Below, one piece after another: positions 46,997 to 55,513 of a DNA stretch of 64,000 bases (its first letter is position 1; every line of letters starts with the position of its first letter). The notes under the pieces are model-generated. The model saw only the letters and a list, made by a program, of their open reading frames with translations. It did not search any database and was not told where the DNA came from. The stretch lies in the NCBI GenBank assembly GCA_030065095.1, contig JASJDP010000025.1:1-64000 (forward strand), given 5' to 3'. The stretch comes from Rhodobacter sp. (GTDB taxonomy: Bacteria; Pseudomonadota; Alphaproteobacteria; Rhodobacterales; Rhodobacteraceae). Position numbers and translations under genes: made by a program.

Positions 46997-48312
46997 TGGA
47001 CCCGCTGCTCTTGGGCGCGCTGGTCGCCATCGCCACGGTCCTGGTTCTGTTTTCCGGCGTGTCGGTCGCCATCGGGCTTCTGATCGTCTCCGCCGGCTTC
47101 CTGATCGTCTTCGACGGGATGCGGTCGCTGGAACTGATGCCGGAAATCCTGTTCGGCAAGCTCGACAACTTCGCGCTTCTGTCGATCCCGATGTTTATCA
47201 TCATGGGCGCGTCCATCGCCTCGACCCGCGCAGGCGCCGACCTCTATGAGGCGTTGGAGCGCTGGCTGACCCGGGTTCCCGGCGGCCTTGTGGTGTCGAA
47301 CCTTGGCGCCTGCGCACTTTTCGCCGCGATGAGCGGATCCAGCCCGGCAACCTGTGCCGCGATCGGCAAGATGGGCATCCCCGAGATGCGCAAACGCGGC
47401 TATCCCGACGGCGTCGCCGCGGGATCCATCGCCGCCGGCGGCACGCTGGGCATCCTGATCCCGCCCTCGGTCACCATGATCGTGTACGGCATCGCCACCG
47501 AGACCTCGATCGGCCGTCTGTTCCTGGCCGGCGTCTTCCCCGGTCTCCTCCTGGTCGGGCTCTTCATGGCCTGGTCGCTCTATTCGACTTGGCGGTCGGG
47601 CGACGCGGCGCTGCTGTCAGCCCGGACCTATAGCTGGACCGAGAAATTCGAGATCCTGCCGCGCGTCCTGCCTTTCCTCGCGATCATTCTGGGGGTGCTC
47701 TATGCGATGTACGGAGGCGTCGCGACGCCGTCGGAGACCGCCGCCGTCGGCGCGCTCTTGTGCCTGTTGATCGCCATGGTGATCTACCGGCTGTGGAACC
47801 CTGCCGATCTGTGGCTCGTGCTGCGCGACTCGACCAAGGAATCGGTGATGATCCTGTTCATCATCGCCGCAGCGGGCGTGTTCAGCTACATGCTGTCGTC
47901 GCTCTTCATCACCCAGTCGATCGCCGAGTGGATCGGCACGCTGAACGTCAACCGCTGGGTGCTGATGGGAGCCGTCAATGTCTTTCTGCTGATCGCCGGT
48001 TTTTTCCTTCCGCCCGTCGCGGTGATCCTGATGGCCGCACCGATCCTCTTGCCGATCATCACCGCCGCCGGATTCGACCCGATCTGGTTCGCCGTGGTCC
48101 TGACCATCAACATGGAAATCGGCTTGATCAGCCCGCCGGTCGGCCTGAACCTCTATGTGATCAACGGGATCGCGCCGGACATCTCTCTGAAGACGATCCT
48201 CACCGGATCTCTGCCCTTCGTCGCCTGCATGGTCATCGCCATCGTGCTGCTCTGCCTCTTCCCCGGTATCGCCACCTGGCTGCCGACCGCCGTCATGGGG
48301 CCGGGGATATGA
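46996..48312 (+). CDS. dctM: TRAP transporter large permease (DctM)
   Basis: 438 aa, about twelve membrane segments. DctM hallmarks: LLSIPMFIIMGASIASTRAGADLYEALERW, AMSGSSPATCAAIGKMGIPEMRKRGYPDGVAAGSIAAGGTLGILIPPSVTMIVYG, and MEIGLISPPVGLNLYVINGIAPD. The frame is open further upstream over dctQ and dctP, but ATG 46996 matches the family start and the TGATG junction. Overlaps the malonyl-CoA decarboxylase start by ATGA. Confidence 0.94.
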   Translation: MDPLLLGALVAIATVLVLFSGVSVAIGLLIVSAGFLIVFDGMRSLELMPEILFGKLDNFALLSIPMFIIMGASIASTRAGADLYEALERWLTRVPGGLVVSNLGACALFAAMSGSSPATCAAIGKMGIPEMRKRGYPDGVAAGSIAAGGTLGILIPPSVTMIVYGIATETSIGRLFLAGVFPGLLLVGLFMAWSLYSTWRSGDAALLSARTYSWTEKFEILPRVLPFLAIILGVLYAMYGGVATPSETAAVGALLCLLIAMVIYRLWNPADLWLVLRDSTKESVMILFIIAAAGVFSYMLSSLFITQSIAEWIGTLNVNRWVLMGAVNVFLLIAGFFLPPVAVILMAAPILLPIITAAGFDPIWFAVVLTINMEIGLISPPVGLNLYVINGIAPDISLKTILTGSLPFVACMVIAIVLLCLFPGIATWLPTAVMGPGI

Positions 48313-49550
48313 GCCTGCTTGCCGATCTGCTGTCGACGGTTTTCGAGCGCCGGTACCGCGCCGAGGCCGCGGATTGGGATGGACGCCCGATCGAGGAACT
48401 GGCCACTACGCTGATCGGCACGCTTGACGAAACATCGGGCGGTTCGCTGGCCTGTCAGATCCTCGACCGGTTCGAGGCGATGGCGGATGACGAGAAGCTG
48501 GATTTCCTGCGCCATGTCGCGCGAAAGATGAACATCGACCCTGCGGCGGTGCGCGAAACCCTGGCCGAATACGAGGCCGAGCCGACGAGGGCGAGTTACC
48601 GCGCCTTCATGGCCGCGGCCGAACCCGCCCGACAGGAGCTCATCCGGCGGCTCAACCAGGTGCCCGGCGCCACGGGCCGTCTCGTGCGGATGCGCGCCGA
48701 CCTCTTGCGCCTTGGACAGGATATGCCAGAGCTTCAGGCGCTGGACCTCGACTTCCGGCATCTGCTGTCGTCCTGGTTCAACCGCGGGTTTCTGGTGCTG
48801 CGGCCGGTGAACTGGAAAAGCCCGGCCGATATTCTCGACAAGATCATCGCCTACGAGGCGGTGCATGCCATCGACAGCTGGGACGATCTGCGCCGCCGGC
48901 TGGCACCGCCCGACCGCCGCTGTTTTGCCTTTTTTCATCCCTCGATGCCGGACGAGCCGCTGATCTTCGTCGAGGTCGCGCTGACCCGGGGCGTTCCCGG
49001 ATCGATCCAGACGCTGCTGGCCGAAGACCGCGCGCCGCTCGCCTCGGATCAGGCCGACACGGCGGTATTCTACTCGATCTCGAATTGCCAGGACGGGCTT
49101 GCAGGCATCTCGTTCGGCAATTCGCTGATCAAGCAGGTGGCCGCCGATCTCGCGGGCGAGCTCGCAGGATTGAAGACCTTTGCCACCCTTTCGCCGATCC
49201 CCGGCCTGACGCGCTGGCTGGACGACGCCGGACTCCCGTACCCCGACGACGCCGAAACCACCCGCCGCGTTGCCGCCGCCTATCTGCTATATGCAAAACG
49301 CGGGGACGGACTGCCCAGCGATCCGGTGGCGCGTTTTCATCTTGGCAACGGGGCGCTGATCCATTCGGTGCACAGCGATGCCGACACCTCGGCAAAGGGC
49401 ATGCAACAGTCGCTCGGGGCCATGGTCAGTTACCATTACGACCTCGCGCAAATCTCGCAAAACCACGAACGGTTCGTGTCGGCCCATGATGTTGTTGCCT
49501 CGGCAGAGGTGCAGGCTTTGGGAGCCGCCTACGAAAAGACAGCAGCCTGA
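48309..49550 (+). CDS. matA: malonyl-CoA decarboxylase (MatA/MCD type)
   Basis: 413 aa. Converts malonyl-CoA to acetyl-CoA and CO2; cytosolic. Seen: N-terminal helical MCD_N region (about 30-170; FLRHVARKMNIDPAAVRETLAEYE), then the acetyltransferase-like catalytic domain with CFAFFHPSMPDEPLIFVEVALTRGVP, VFYSISNCQDGLAGISFGNSLIKQVA, FATLSPIPGLTRWL (catalytic Ser region), and HLGNGALIHSVHSDADTSAKGMQQS (catalytic His). Start ATG 48309 overlaps the dctM stop; the frame before it is antisense-free overlap only. Confidence 0.94.
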   Translation: MSLLADLLSTVFERRYRAEAADWDGRPIEELATTLIGTLDETSGGSLACQILDRFEAMADDEKLDFLRHVARKMNIDPAAVRETLAEYEAEPTRASYRAFMAAAEPARQELIRRLNQVPGATGRLVRMRADLLRLGQDMPELQALDLDFRHLLSSWFNRGFLVLRPVNWKSPADILDKIIAYEAVHAIDSWDDLRRRLAPPDRRCFAFFHPSMPDEPLIFVEVALTRGVPGSIQTLLAEDRAPLASDQADTAVFYSISNCQDGLAGISFGNSLIKQVAADLAGELAGLKTFATLSPIPGLTRWLDDAGLPYPDDAETTRRVAAAYLLYAKRGDGLPSDPVARFHLGNGALIHSVHSDADTSAKGMQQSLGAMVSYHYDLAQISQNHERFVSAHDVVASAEVQALGAAYEKTAA

Positions 49551-49561
49551 AGGTCCCGCCG

Positions 49562-51082
49562 ATGGCAAATCCATTATTCGACCGCCTGTTCGCCCGGCAC
49601 GCCGGCAAACCAACACCGTTTCTGCACCTGCCTGACGGCACGGTCGTCACCCATGACGCCTTTCTGCGGCTGGCCGCACAATTCGCGCATGCCATTACCG
49701 CACAAGGCCTTGTCCCCGGCGACCGGCTTGCCGTTCAGATCGACAAGTCACCCGAAGCGCTGGCGGTCTATGCCGCCTGCGTGCAGGCGGGCGTGGTCCT
49801 TCTGCCGCTCAACACCGCCTACACCGCCGCCGAGACCGACTATTTCGTCGAGAATTCGGGCGCCAAGCTGGTTTTGTCCTCGGACACTGCGCAGGACGCC
49901 ATGGCACCCATCGCCGGAAGATACGATGCGGCGCTGCTGACGCTCAACGCCGACGGCAGCGGCAGCTTGTCCGACGCGGCGCGCGGCCTGCCCGAGACGT
50001 TCGACACCGTCGCACGGGCCGAAGACGACCTGACCGCCCTGCTTTACACCTCGGGCACCACGGGCCGTTCCAAGGGCGCGATGCTGACGCAGGGGAACCT
50101 TCTGGCAAATGCCGAAGTGCTGACGGATTGCTGGCGGTTCACCTCGGACGACGTGCTGTTGCACGCGCTGCCCATCTTTCACACACACGGTCTGTTCGTC
50201 GCCACCAACATCCTGCTGCTGGCCGGCGGGTCGATGATCTTTCTGCCGAAATTCGACCTGGACGCCATGATCGCCCAGATGCCGCGCGCGACGTCGATGA
50301 TGGGCGTGCCGACATTCTATACCCGGCTGCTGGACGACCCGCGATTCACCCGGGACCTGACGGCGCATATGCGGCTTTTCGTGTCGGGATCGGCGCCGCT
50401 TCTGGCGGAAACCCACACGCGGATGGAGGCCCGAACCGGCCACCGCATCCTGGAACGGTACGGTTTGACCGAGACCAGCATGAACACCTCGAACCCCTAT
50501 GACGGCGACCGCCGCGCCGGAACGGTCGGGTTCCCGCTGCCGGGGGTCGAGCTGAAGATCACCGATGCGGCCTCTGGCGAGGCCTTGCCGGATGGCGAGA
50601 TCGGCCAGATCGAAGTGCGCGGACCGAATGTGTTCAAGGGCTATTGGCGGATGCCCGAGAAGACCGCTGCGGAGCTGCGGTCGGACGGTTTCTTCATCAC
50701 CGGCGATCTCGGCCGAATCGACGCCGACGGGTATCTTCACATCGTCGGGCGCAACAAGGATCTGATCATCTCGGGCGGCTACAACATCTATCCCAAGGAG
50801 ATCGAGCTGGTGCTCGACGCCCAGCCCGGGGTCCTGGAAAGCGCCGTGATCGGCGTGCCGCATGCCGATTTCGGCGAAACCGTCGTCGGCGTCATCGTCG
50901 AAGAGCCCGGTCGGACAGCGGATCTCGAGGAAATCTCGCGCGCGGCCGGCAAGGCGCTCGCCCGGTTCAAACATCCACGAAGGCTGATCGTGCTGGATGC
51001 CCTGCCCCGCAACACGATGGGAAAGGTTCAAAAGAACCTGCTGCGCGAGCGGTTGAGCGACCTGTTTGCGCCCGCAGGCTGA
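49562..51082 (+). CDS. matB: malonyl-CoA synthetase (MatB)
   Basis: 506 aa ANL-superfamily ligase forming malonyl-CoA from malonate, CoA and ATP. Seen: P-loop-like TSGTTGRSKGAMLTQGN, LPIFHTHGLFVATNI, the MatB substrate-pocket segment PRATSMMGVPTFYTRLL, RYGLTETSMNTSNPYDGDRRAGTVGFPLPGV, ITGDLGRIDADGYLHIVGRNKDLIISGGYNIYPKEIE, and the catalytic Lys in LPRNTMGKVQKNLL. 11 nt after matA. Last gene of the malonate operon dctPQM-matA-matB, which would turn imported malonate into acetyl-CoA. Confidence 0.94.
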   Translation: MANPLFDRLFARHAGKPTPFLHLPDGTVVTHDAFLRLAAQFAHAITAQGLVPGDRLAVQIDKSPEALAVYAACVQAGVVLLPLNTAYTAAETDYFVENSGAKLVLSSDTAQDAMAPIAGRYDAALLTLNADGSGSLSDAARGLPETFDTVARAEDDLTALLYTSGTTGRSKGAMLTQGNLLANAEVLTDCWRFTSDDVLLHALPIFHTHGLFVATNILLLAGGSMIFLPKFDLDAMIAQMPRATSMMGVPTFYTRLLDDPRFTRDLTAHMRLFVSGSAPLLAETHTRMEARTGHRILERYGLTETSMNTSNPYDGDRRAGTVGFPLPGVELKITDAASGEALPDGEIGQIEVRGPNVFKGYWRMPEKTAAELRSDGFFITGDLGRIDADGYLHIVGRNKDLIISGGYNIYPKEIELVLDAQPGVLESAVIGVPHADFGETVVGVIVEEPGRTADLEEISRAAGKALARFKHPRRLIVLDALPRNTMGKVQKNLLRERLSDLFAPAG

Positions 51083-51538
51083 CAAGCTGTTGTCATCTTG
51101 AGGGGTCCGCGGACCGGGCGCCCGGCCGCTCGACGGATCGGCGCGCCGATCGAGGCGGCAGACCACCGCAGCGGCCACATGCGTGCGCCTGCAGGCCGGG
51201 CGCGTCGTTCGCAACGACCCTGGAAGCAGGGTTTGTCGGATCGGGCGAACCACATTCGACGGGATTGGCGGTCGCATCTTCCTCTGCAGCGTATACGTTC
51301 CGCACAGAAGGCACGGCCCCCGAATACGCACATCCGGCGCTTCGGACGGCTGCCTCACTTGCGGACAGGCACAAGGTGCGATCATCGCATCCCACCGCTC
51401 TCGGGCAAGACCTGCCCAGTGCCGGAAATCGACTCGACGTGTCTTTCGAATACAACGACGTATCACAAATGGGTTTGAAATCAGCAGCCTGCTGATGAAG
51501 GGACCGCGACGTGCGGTTCGTCTCGACACCGGGGACGC
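51083..51538. other. gap after matB, no gene recognised
   Basis: 456 bases between convergent matB and the diguanylate cyclase. No credible ORF. CCGGGCGCCCGG (about 51112-51123) is a strong palindrome shortly after matB and may help terminate; TCAGCA-GCC-TGCTGA lies at about 51481-51495. Nothing else was noticed. Confidence 0.5.
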
Positions 51539-52540
51539 TCAGTGCCTCGCCTCGTCTTCCCCCGGCGTGTCTCCGACGAAGGTGTGCTGCGCCCTGCCCG
51601 CATGTTTCGAGGCGTAGAGCGCCATGTCGACATCGTGCAGCATCTTTTCGGCGTCGGGATCTGGGTAATCGTCGGAGACCGTGATGCCGATGCTGCCCGA
51701 GATCCGGCACGGTTCACCGCCGAACAGGATCGGCTCTTCCAGCCGCTCCAGCAAGCGGACGGCGATCGCCGACAACTGCTCGGACCGCGTGAGATTCCGA
51801 AAGATCATCAGGAACTCGTCACCTCCGAGGCGAACCACGGTGTCTTCGGCGCGCGTCTCTTCGATGAGGATCTTCGCCACCTCCTGCAATACGTGGTCGC
51901 CGGCGGCATGGCCCAGCGTGTCGTTGACGGCCTTGAAGTGATCAAGATCAAGATGCATCAGCGCGAAACTGTCACGGCGCCTGGCATAGCGACCCAGAAC
52001 CATATCCATCGCCCTGCGGTTCTTCAGCCCGGTCAACGTGTCGGTAAAGGACTGTTCCTCGGCGGCAATCCTGGCGCCCTGCAGGCGCTGCATCAGAGTC
52101 TGCGAAACCGCGTGCACCGCCGCGTTGGCCTCGACCAGATACAGCATTTCGACCGCCAGATCGGTGGCGGGGAAATCGCTGCTCGACAATTGATAGGTGC
52201 CGACAGCGTCGACCACGGCGATGCCGAAGGACAGATCGATCAGCAGCCCCTCACCCTGCAAGACCGCCGCCAACCCCCTAAGCGGTGTCTCCGGGGCGTC
52301 GCGGAACCTCAGGCTGAGCGGCGCGCCGGCCGCGGCGCACAGCCCGGCGATGGTCGTGACGTCGCGCGGACGCTTGAGTTCGAAGATCTCAAGGAACCGT
52401 GTGCCAAGCAGGCTCCGCTCAGGGCGCAGTTTTGCCAGTGTCGGACCCGCCTGAACGATATGGCCCGTGCGGCTGACCACCAGACTCATCGGCATCATCT
52501 GCGCCAAAGCATCTGCCGAAAGGGTCCACGCGGCATTCAT
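51539..52540 (-). CDS. HNOBA-GGDEF diguanylate cyclase, H-NOX partner
   Basis: 333 aa. N-terminal HNOBA domain (about 10-145; MPMSLVVSRTGHIVQAGPTLAKLRP and SSSDFPATDLAVEMLYLVEANAAV), a short coiled linker (QTLMQRLQGARIAAEEQSFTD), then a GGDEF domain with active site GGDEF (239-243) and a product-inhibition I-site RAED (230-233) exactly five residues before it. Makes c-di-GMP from GTP, presumably under control of the H-NOX protein encoded just upstream with ATGA overlap. The C terminus is a short charged tail. Cytosolic, no membrane helix. Confidence 0.9.
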   Translation of the reverse strand: MNAAWTLSADALAQMMPMSLVVSRTGHIVQAGPTLAKLRPERSLLGTRFLEIFELKRPRDVTTIAGLCAAAGAPLSLRFRDAPETPLRGLAAVLQGEGLLIDLSFGIAVVDAVGTYQLSSSDFPATDLAVEMLYLVEANAAVHAVSQTLMQRLQGARIAAEEQSFTDTLTGLKNRRAMDMVLGRYARRRDSFALMHLDLDHFKAVNDTLGHAAGDHVLQEVAKILIEETRAEDTVVRLGGDEFLMIFRNLTRSEQLSAIAVRLLERLEEPILFGGEPCRISGSIGITVSDDYPDPDAEKMLHDVDMALYASKHAGRAQHTFVGDTPGEDEARH

Positions 52541-53124
52541 GGCGCACGAAGCCCCAGCTCGAAATGGCGGCCTTTGGCAAAACTCATCTCGGCCAGCTCG
52601 ATGCCGATGATCTCGACGCCATCCTTGCGTCCCGCGTGATCCAGCAGCACCAGCGCGCCATAGTCGTCGGCCATCGCGCGCAGGATCCCCACTATGACGT
52701 GGCCGAATCCGGGCTGCGGATGGACAACGCTCAGCGACCAGGCCGACGCCCCGTGTTCGCGCAGTTCCAGCTGCGGCATCGTCAGGTCCGGGATGGCCAA
52801 CCGGGCGCGGTCGTGCAATTCGTCCAGCGAATGCAGGAAATCGACGAATGTCGCGCCGCCGAAACGCAACAGCCTGCGCACCGGCTGCGTGCCGGAATGC
52901 GACACCAGGTAAGTGCCCAGATCCTCCAGCAGCATGTCGCGCGGTTTCTCCAGATGCGCGGCAGCGCCCGCCAGCAGCCGGTCGGTGGATGCGTCTTCAT
53001 AGCTCAGCATCGCCTCGAACCCCGTTTCGTCGGCACCGGAGCGCTGGGCGATCCGCACCCAGGCCTCGGCCCCGTAGGTGTCCCGCAGAAAGCATTCGAT
53101 CGACCGGTTGATCAGCCCGTGCAT
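52537..53124 (-). CDS. H-NOX heme sensor with degenerate YxSxR motif
   Basis: 195 aa. The N terminus MHGLINRSIECFLRDTYG and the proximal heme His in HSLDELHDR (about His104) identify an H-NOX/HNOB domain, which senses NO (or O2) through heme. In the position of the heme-propionate motif YxSxR the sequence reads VVHPQ (133-137), so Tyr, Ser and Arg all appear replaced. The overlapping downstream gene is an HNOBA-GGDEF protein, the classical partner. The start has no strong Shine-Dalgarno. Whether it binds heme normally is open. Confidence 0.85.
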   Translation of the reverse strand: MHGLINRSIECFLRDTYGAEAWVRIAQRSGADETGFEAMLSYEDASTDRLLAGAAAHLEKPRDMLLEDLGTYLVSHSGTQPVRRLLRFGGATFVDFLHSLDELHDRARLAIPDLTMPQLELREHGASAWSLSVVHPQPGFGHVIVGILRAMADDYGALVLLDHAGRKDGVEIIGIELAEMSFAKGRHFELGLRAP

Positions 53125-53187
53125 GGCGCCGCCTCTTTCGGTTTGCGGCGTGCCTAGCGCGGCGAGGTTAAGAAACCGCTAGCGCCG

Positions 53188-54960
53188 TCAGGGCGCCACG
53201 ATGATCTCGGCACCGCCGAGGCGCAGCATCAGCAGGCCCGCGGGCGCAATCTCGGCGCCGTCCTCCTGCAGCGCATCGATAGCTGCCGGGGTCAGGTCGG
53301 CAAGCTGGCTGCCCGAAAGGAACCGCGCGCGCGGTCGGGTTCCGTCGTGGCCCGCGGGTGTGAGCACGGCAATGCTGGCCCGCCCGCTGCCGGTCATCCA
53401 CAGCATGATGAGTTCATCCCCCGGCGCCGAAGGCAGGAAATCGGCTATCAAGGCGACGCAACCCGGGCGTCCGTTTGGCGTGTCCATCTCGCAGCCCGTG
53501 TTCATGCTGCGCAGACGCGAAAGCGCTATGTCCTCGAAGGCTTCTGCGGAAACGGTTTCGGTTTCGGGCCACACCGCGGCACGGGAAAGGATGCGCTGAA
53601 TCAGGTCTGGAGCCGCGACGCCGTCTTCGGCGGAGGTGAACCTGTAGCGCGAATTCGATTCGCCGAGGCGCGCGATACGCGCGGCAAGTGCCTCTGCCTC
53701 GGGATGTTTCAGCGCGGCAAGGGCGTCGATGGCCGGTGGGCCGGCCACGCCCAGTTCACGGCCGATGAACCATAGATCAAGCGCATCGGCGCCCACCTTG
53801 CCCGTCTTGAACCTCGCAATCTGATTTTGCGCCGTCAGGCGTTCGGGGTTCAGCGCCGGGGTCAGCCAGAGGGCGCCGAGCCCGACGACCACCAGCGCCA
53901 TGGCGATGTTGGCGCCCCGGATGCGGGCCATCCAGTTACGCCGGGCAAGAACGGCGAGCGAATAAAGCACACCGTAACCCAGCATCACCGCGGCAGCGCA
54001 GGCGGCGGCAATGCGGTCGGGACTAAGTCCGTAATCCATGACCCTGAGCCAGATGGCATAAAGCGCCAGCGCCGCCAGCACCGGGATAGACAACGCCGAA
54101 AGCTGCGCCGAGGCGCGCAGTGCGACGGCGTCGGCAGCATCCTCGTCGGCGCGATCAAGCGCCGAAGTGATCAGCGTGGCGATGCCCAACGCCATCGCCA
54201 GCAGCGTGGCGGCGGCCGACAGACCGCCGAACAGGTTGGACAACCCGCGCAGGGGCAGAGCGATCAGGAAGACGGCAGTCACCACTAGAACGACAGGCAG
54301 GAGAAGCCGGAGAAGCCGCAGGATCAGAAAGGGCGAGACGTAGTCGGCAAGTTCCGTCACCACGCCAAGCGCCAGTCCAAGGACGGCCCCGGTCACGACA
54401 AAGGGGATCCACTCGATGTCCAGCAGGTCCTGAATGATCGTCAGGCCGACAAGACCAAAGAGTGCGTCCGACAGGAACACCACCGCCCACGTCACACCGG
54501 TGAACAGCCAGGCGGCGGCGTAGCGGACGACGATGTTCCAGGATTCGCGAAAGAGCGTCGGGTAGTGCCGCCAGCCGGCATCGGGCCGCAATGCCGCGAT
54601 CAGGAAGGGCAGCGAGATACCCACAATCAGGGCATAGGCGGCAGGCGCATGCAGCGTTTCGAGGAAATCCTCGACATCGTCGTAACGTGCGCTGGCCCAG
54701 GTCAGCAGCGCGGCTGCCGGAACCGCCGAAATGGCCGCCGCAAGGATCGCCTTCGCATAAGGCAAAGGCCCGGCGGCAGCGAGCAGCGCGGCGAAGAAGC
54801 CCCCCGTGAGAGTGATCGTGAACAGAAGCAAGCGTTCGTTCTCGACATAGTCGGGCAGCAGTTCAACCAGTGCATACGCCGCGAACCCGGCAAGGGCACC
54901 GAGCACGGTCATGACGATGCGGTCGCGGGCGCTGCTGCGACTGTCGGTCTCGGTCGGCAT
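53188..54960 (-). CDS. DUF4153 multi-pass membrane protein
   Basis: 590 aa. Ten or more membrane helices in the first about 370 residues (e.g., IVMTVLGALAGFAAYALVELL), then a soluble C-terminal part with a tetratricopeptide-like stretch (ALKHPEAEALAARIARLG). Recognised as DUF4153; function unknown. GGAGG lies 7 nt before ATG 54958-54960. A TTGAT-N4-GTCAA box sits upstream. The H-NOX gene follows 63 nt downstream on the same strand, so the three genes may form one unit. Confidence 0.78.
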   Translation of the reverse strand: MPTETDSRSSARDRIVMTVLGALAGFAAYALVELLPDYVENERLLLFTITLTGGFFAALLAAAGPLPYAKAILAAAISAVPAAALLTWASARYDDVEDFLETLHAPAAYALIVGISLPFLIAALRPDAGWRHYPTLFRESWNIVVRYAAAWLFTGVTWAVVFLSDALFGLVGLTIIQDLLDIEWIPFVVTGAVLGLALGVVTELADYVSPFLILRLLRLLLPVVLVVTAVFLIALPLRGLSNLFGGLSAAATLLAMALGIATLITSALDRADEDAADAVALRASAQLSALSIPVLAALALYAIWLRVMDYGLSPDRIAAACAAAVMLGYGVLYSLAVLARRNWMARIRGANIAMALVVVGLGALWLTPALNPERLTAQNQIARFKTGKVGADALDLWFIGRELGVAGPPAIDALAALKHPEAEALAARIARLGESNSRYRFTSAEDGVAAPDLIQRILSRAAVWPETETVSAEAFEDIALSRLRSMNTGCEMDTPNGRPGCVALIADFLPSAPGDELIMLWMTGSGRASIAVLTPAGHDGTRPRARFLSGSQLADLTPAAIDALQEDGAEIAPAGLLMLRLGGAEIIVAP

Positions 54961-55513
54961 GATATTTCCTCCGCTCCACCCGGCGATGATAAGATGGCTT
55001 CGTGCCGGGCGCCATCGTTCGGACAGCGACCCTGAAAGTTTGCCGTTGCCGGTGAAGCAGGGCCTTGATCGGCGTCAAGCCGGATCGTCACGGCGAGTGC
55101 CGGGGGAAAGTGTTCGCTTCGGCATTTGGCGGGGTATCCGCGCCGGGTTTTCCGAGAATCGCCAACCCGCGCTTGTGAGACGACCGCGACCGGCCGGATC
55201 ATGGTGAGATCAGACCGGAGCTCCGCGGAGTTTTGGCATGGAGCAGTACATTGTCGGCTGGGTGAAGAGCCGTGCGAGCGCCGGACCGTGGGCTAACGCG
55301 GCGACTCCTGTTCTGCGCGGTTTATGGCAGCAAAGTCCGAAAGAGATCAGAGCAAAGCGCGTGCGGCCGACAAAGCTCCAGACTGCCGGGACGGTCCGGC
55401 GCTCGGTCATCCACTGGTTGCGCGGACAAATGGCGCAACCAAGGACGACCGGGGCTGCGCCCCTTGAGTCGGCGCAGGGCGCATCAACGTCCGCTCAAGG
55501 CACGGGTGGCGCT
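54961..55513. other. spacer between DUF4153 and SPOR genes
   Basis: 553 bases. It holds an FNR-type box (55065-55078) and a perfect 8-bp hairpin GGTTGCGC...GCGCAACC (55416-55440), perhaps the end of the SPOR transcript. A rightward ATG at 55238 with GGAG upstream opens a frame, but that frame continues antisense through the SPOR gene and resembles no known family, so no gene is called. Confidence 0.5.
55065..55078. promoter_or_regulatory. CRP/FNR-type box upstream of the DUF4153 gene
   Basis: TTGAT-CGGC-GTCAA. The centre is 111.5 nt before the DUF4153 start, farther than the sites in the 15-37 kb region. It could place DUF4153, H-NOX and the cyclase under oxygen/NO control. Confidence 0.5.
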
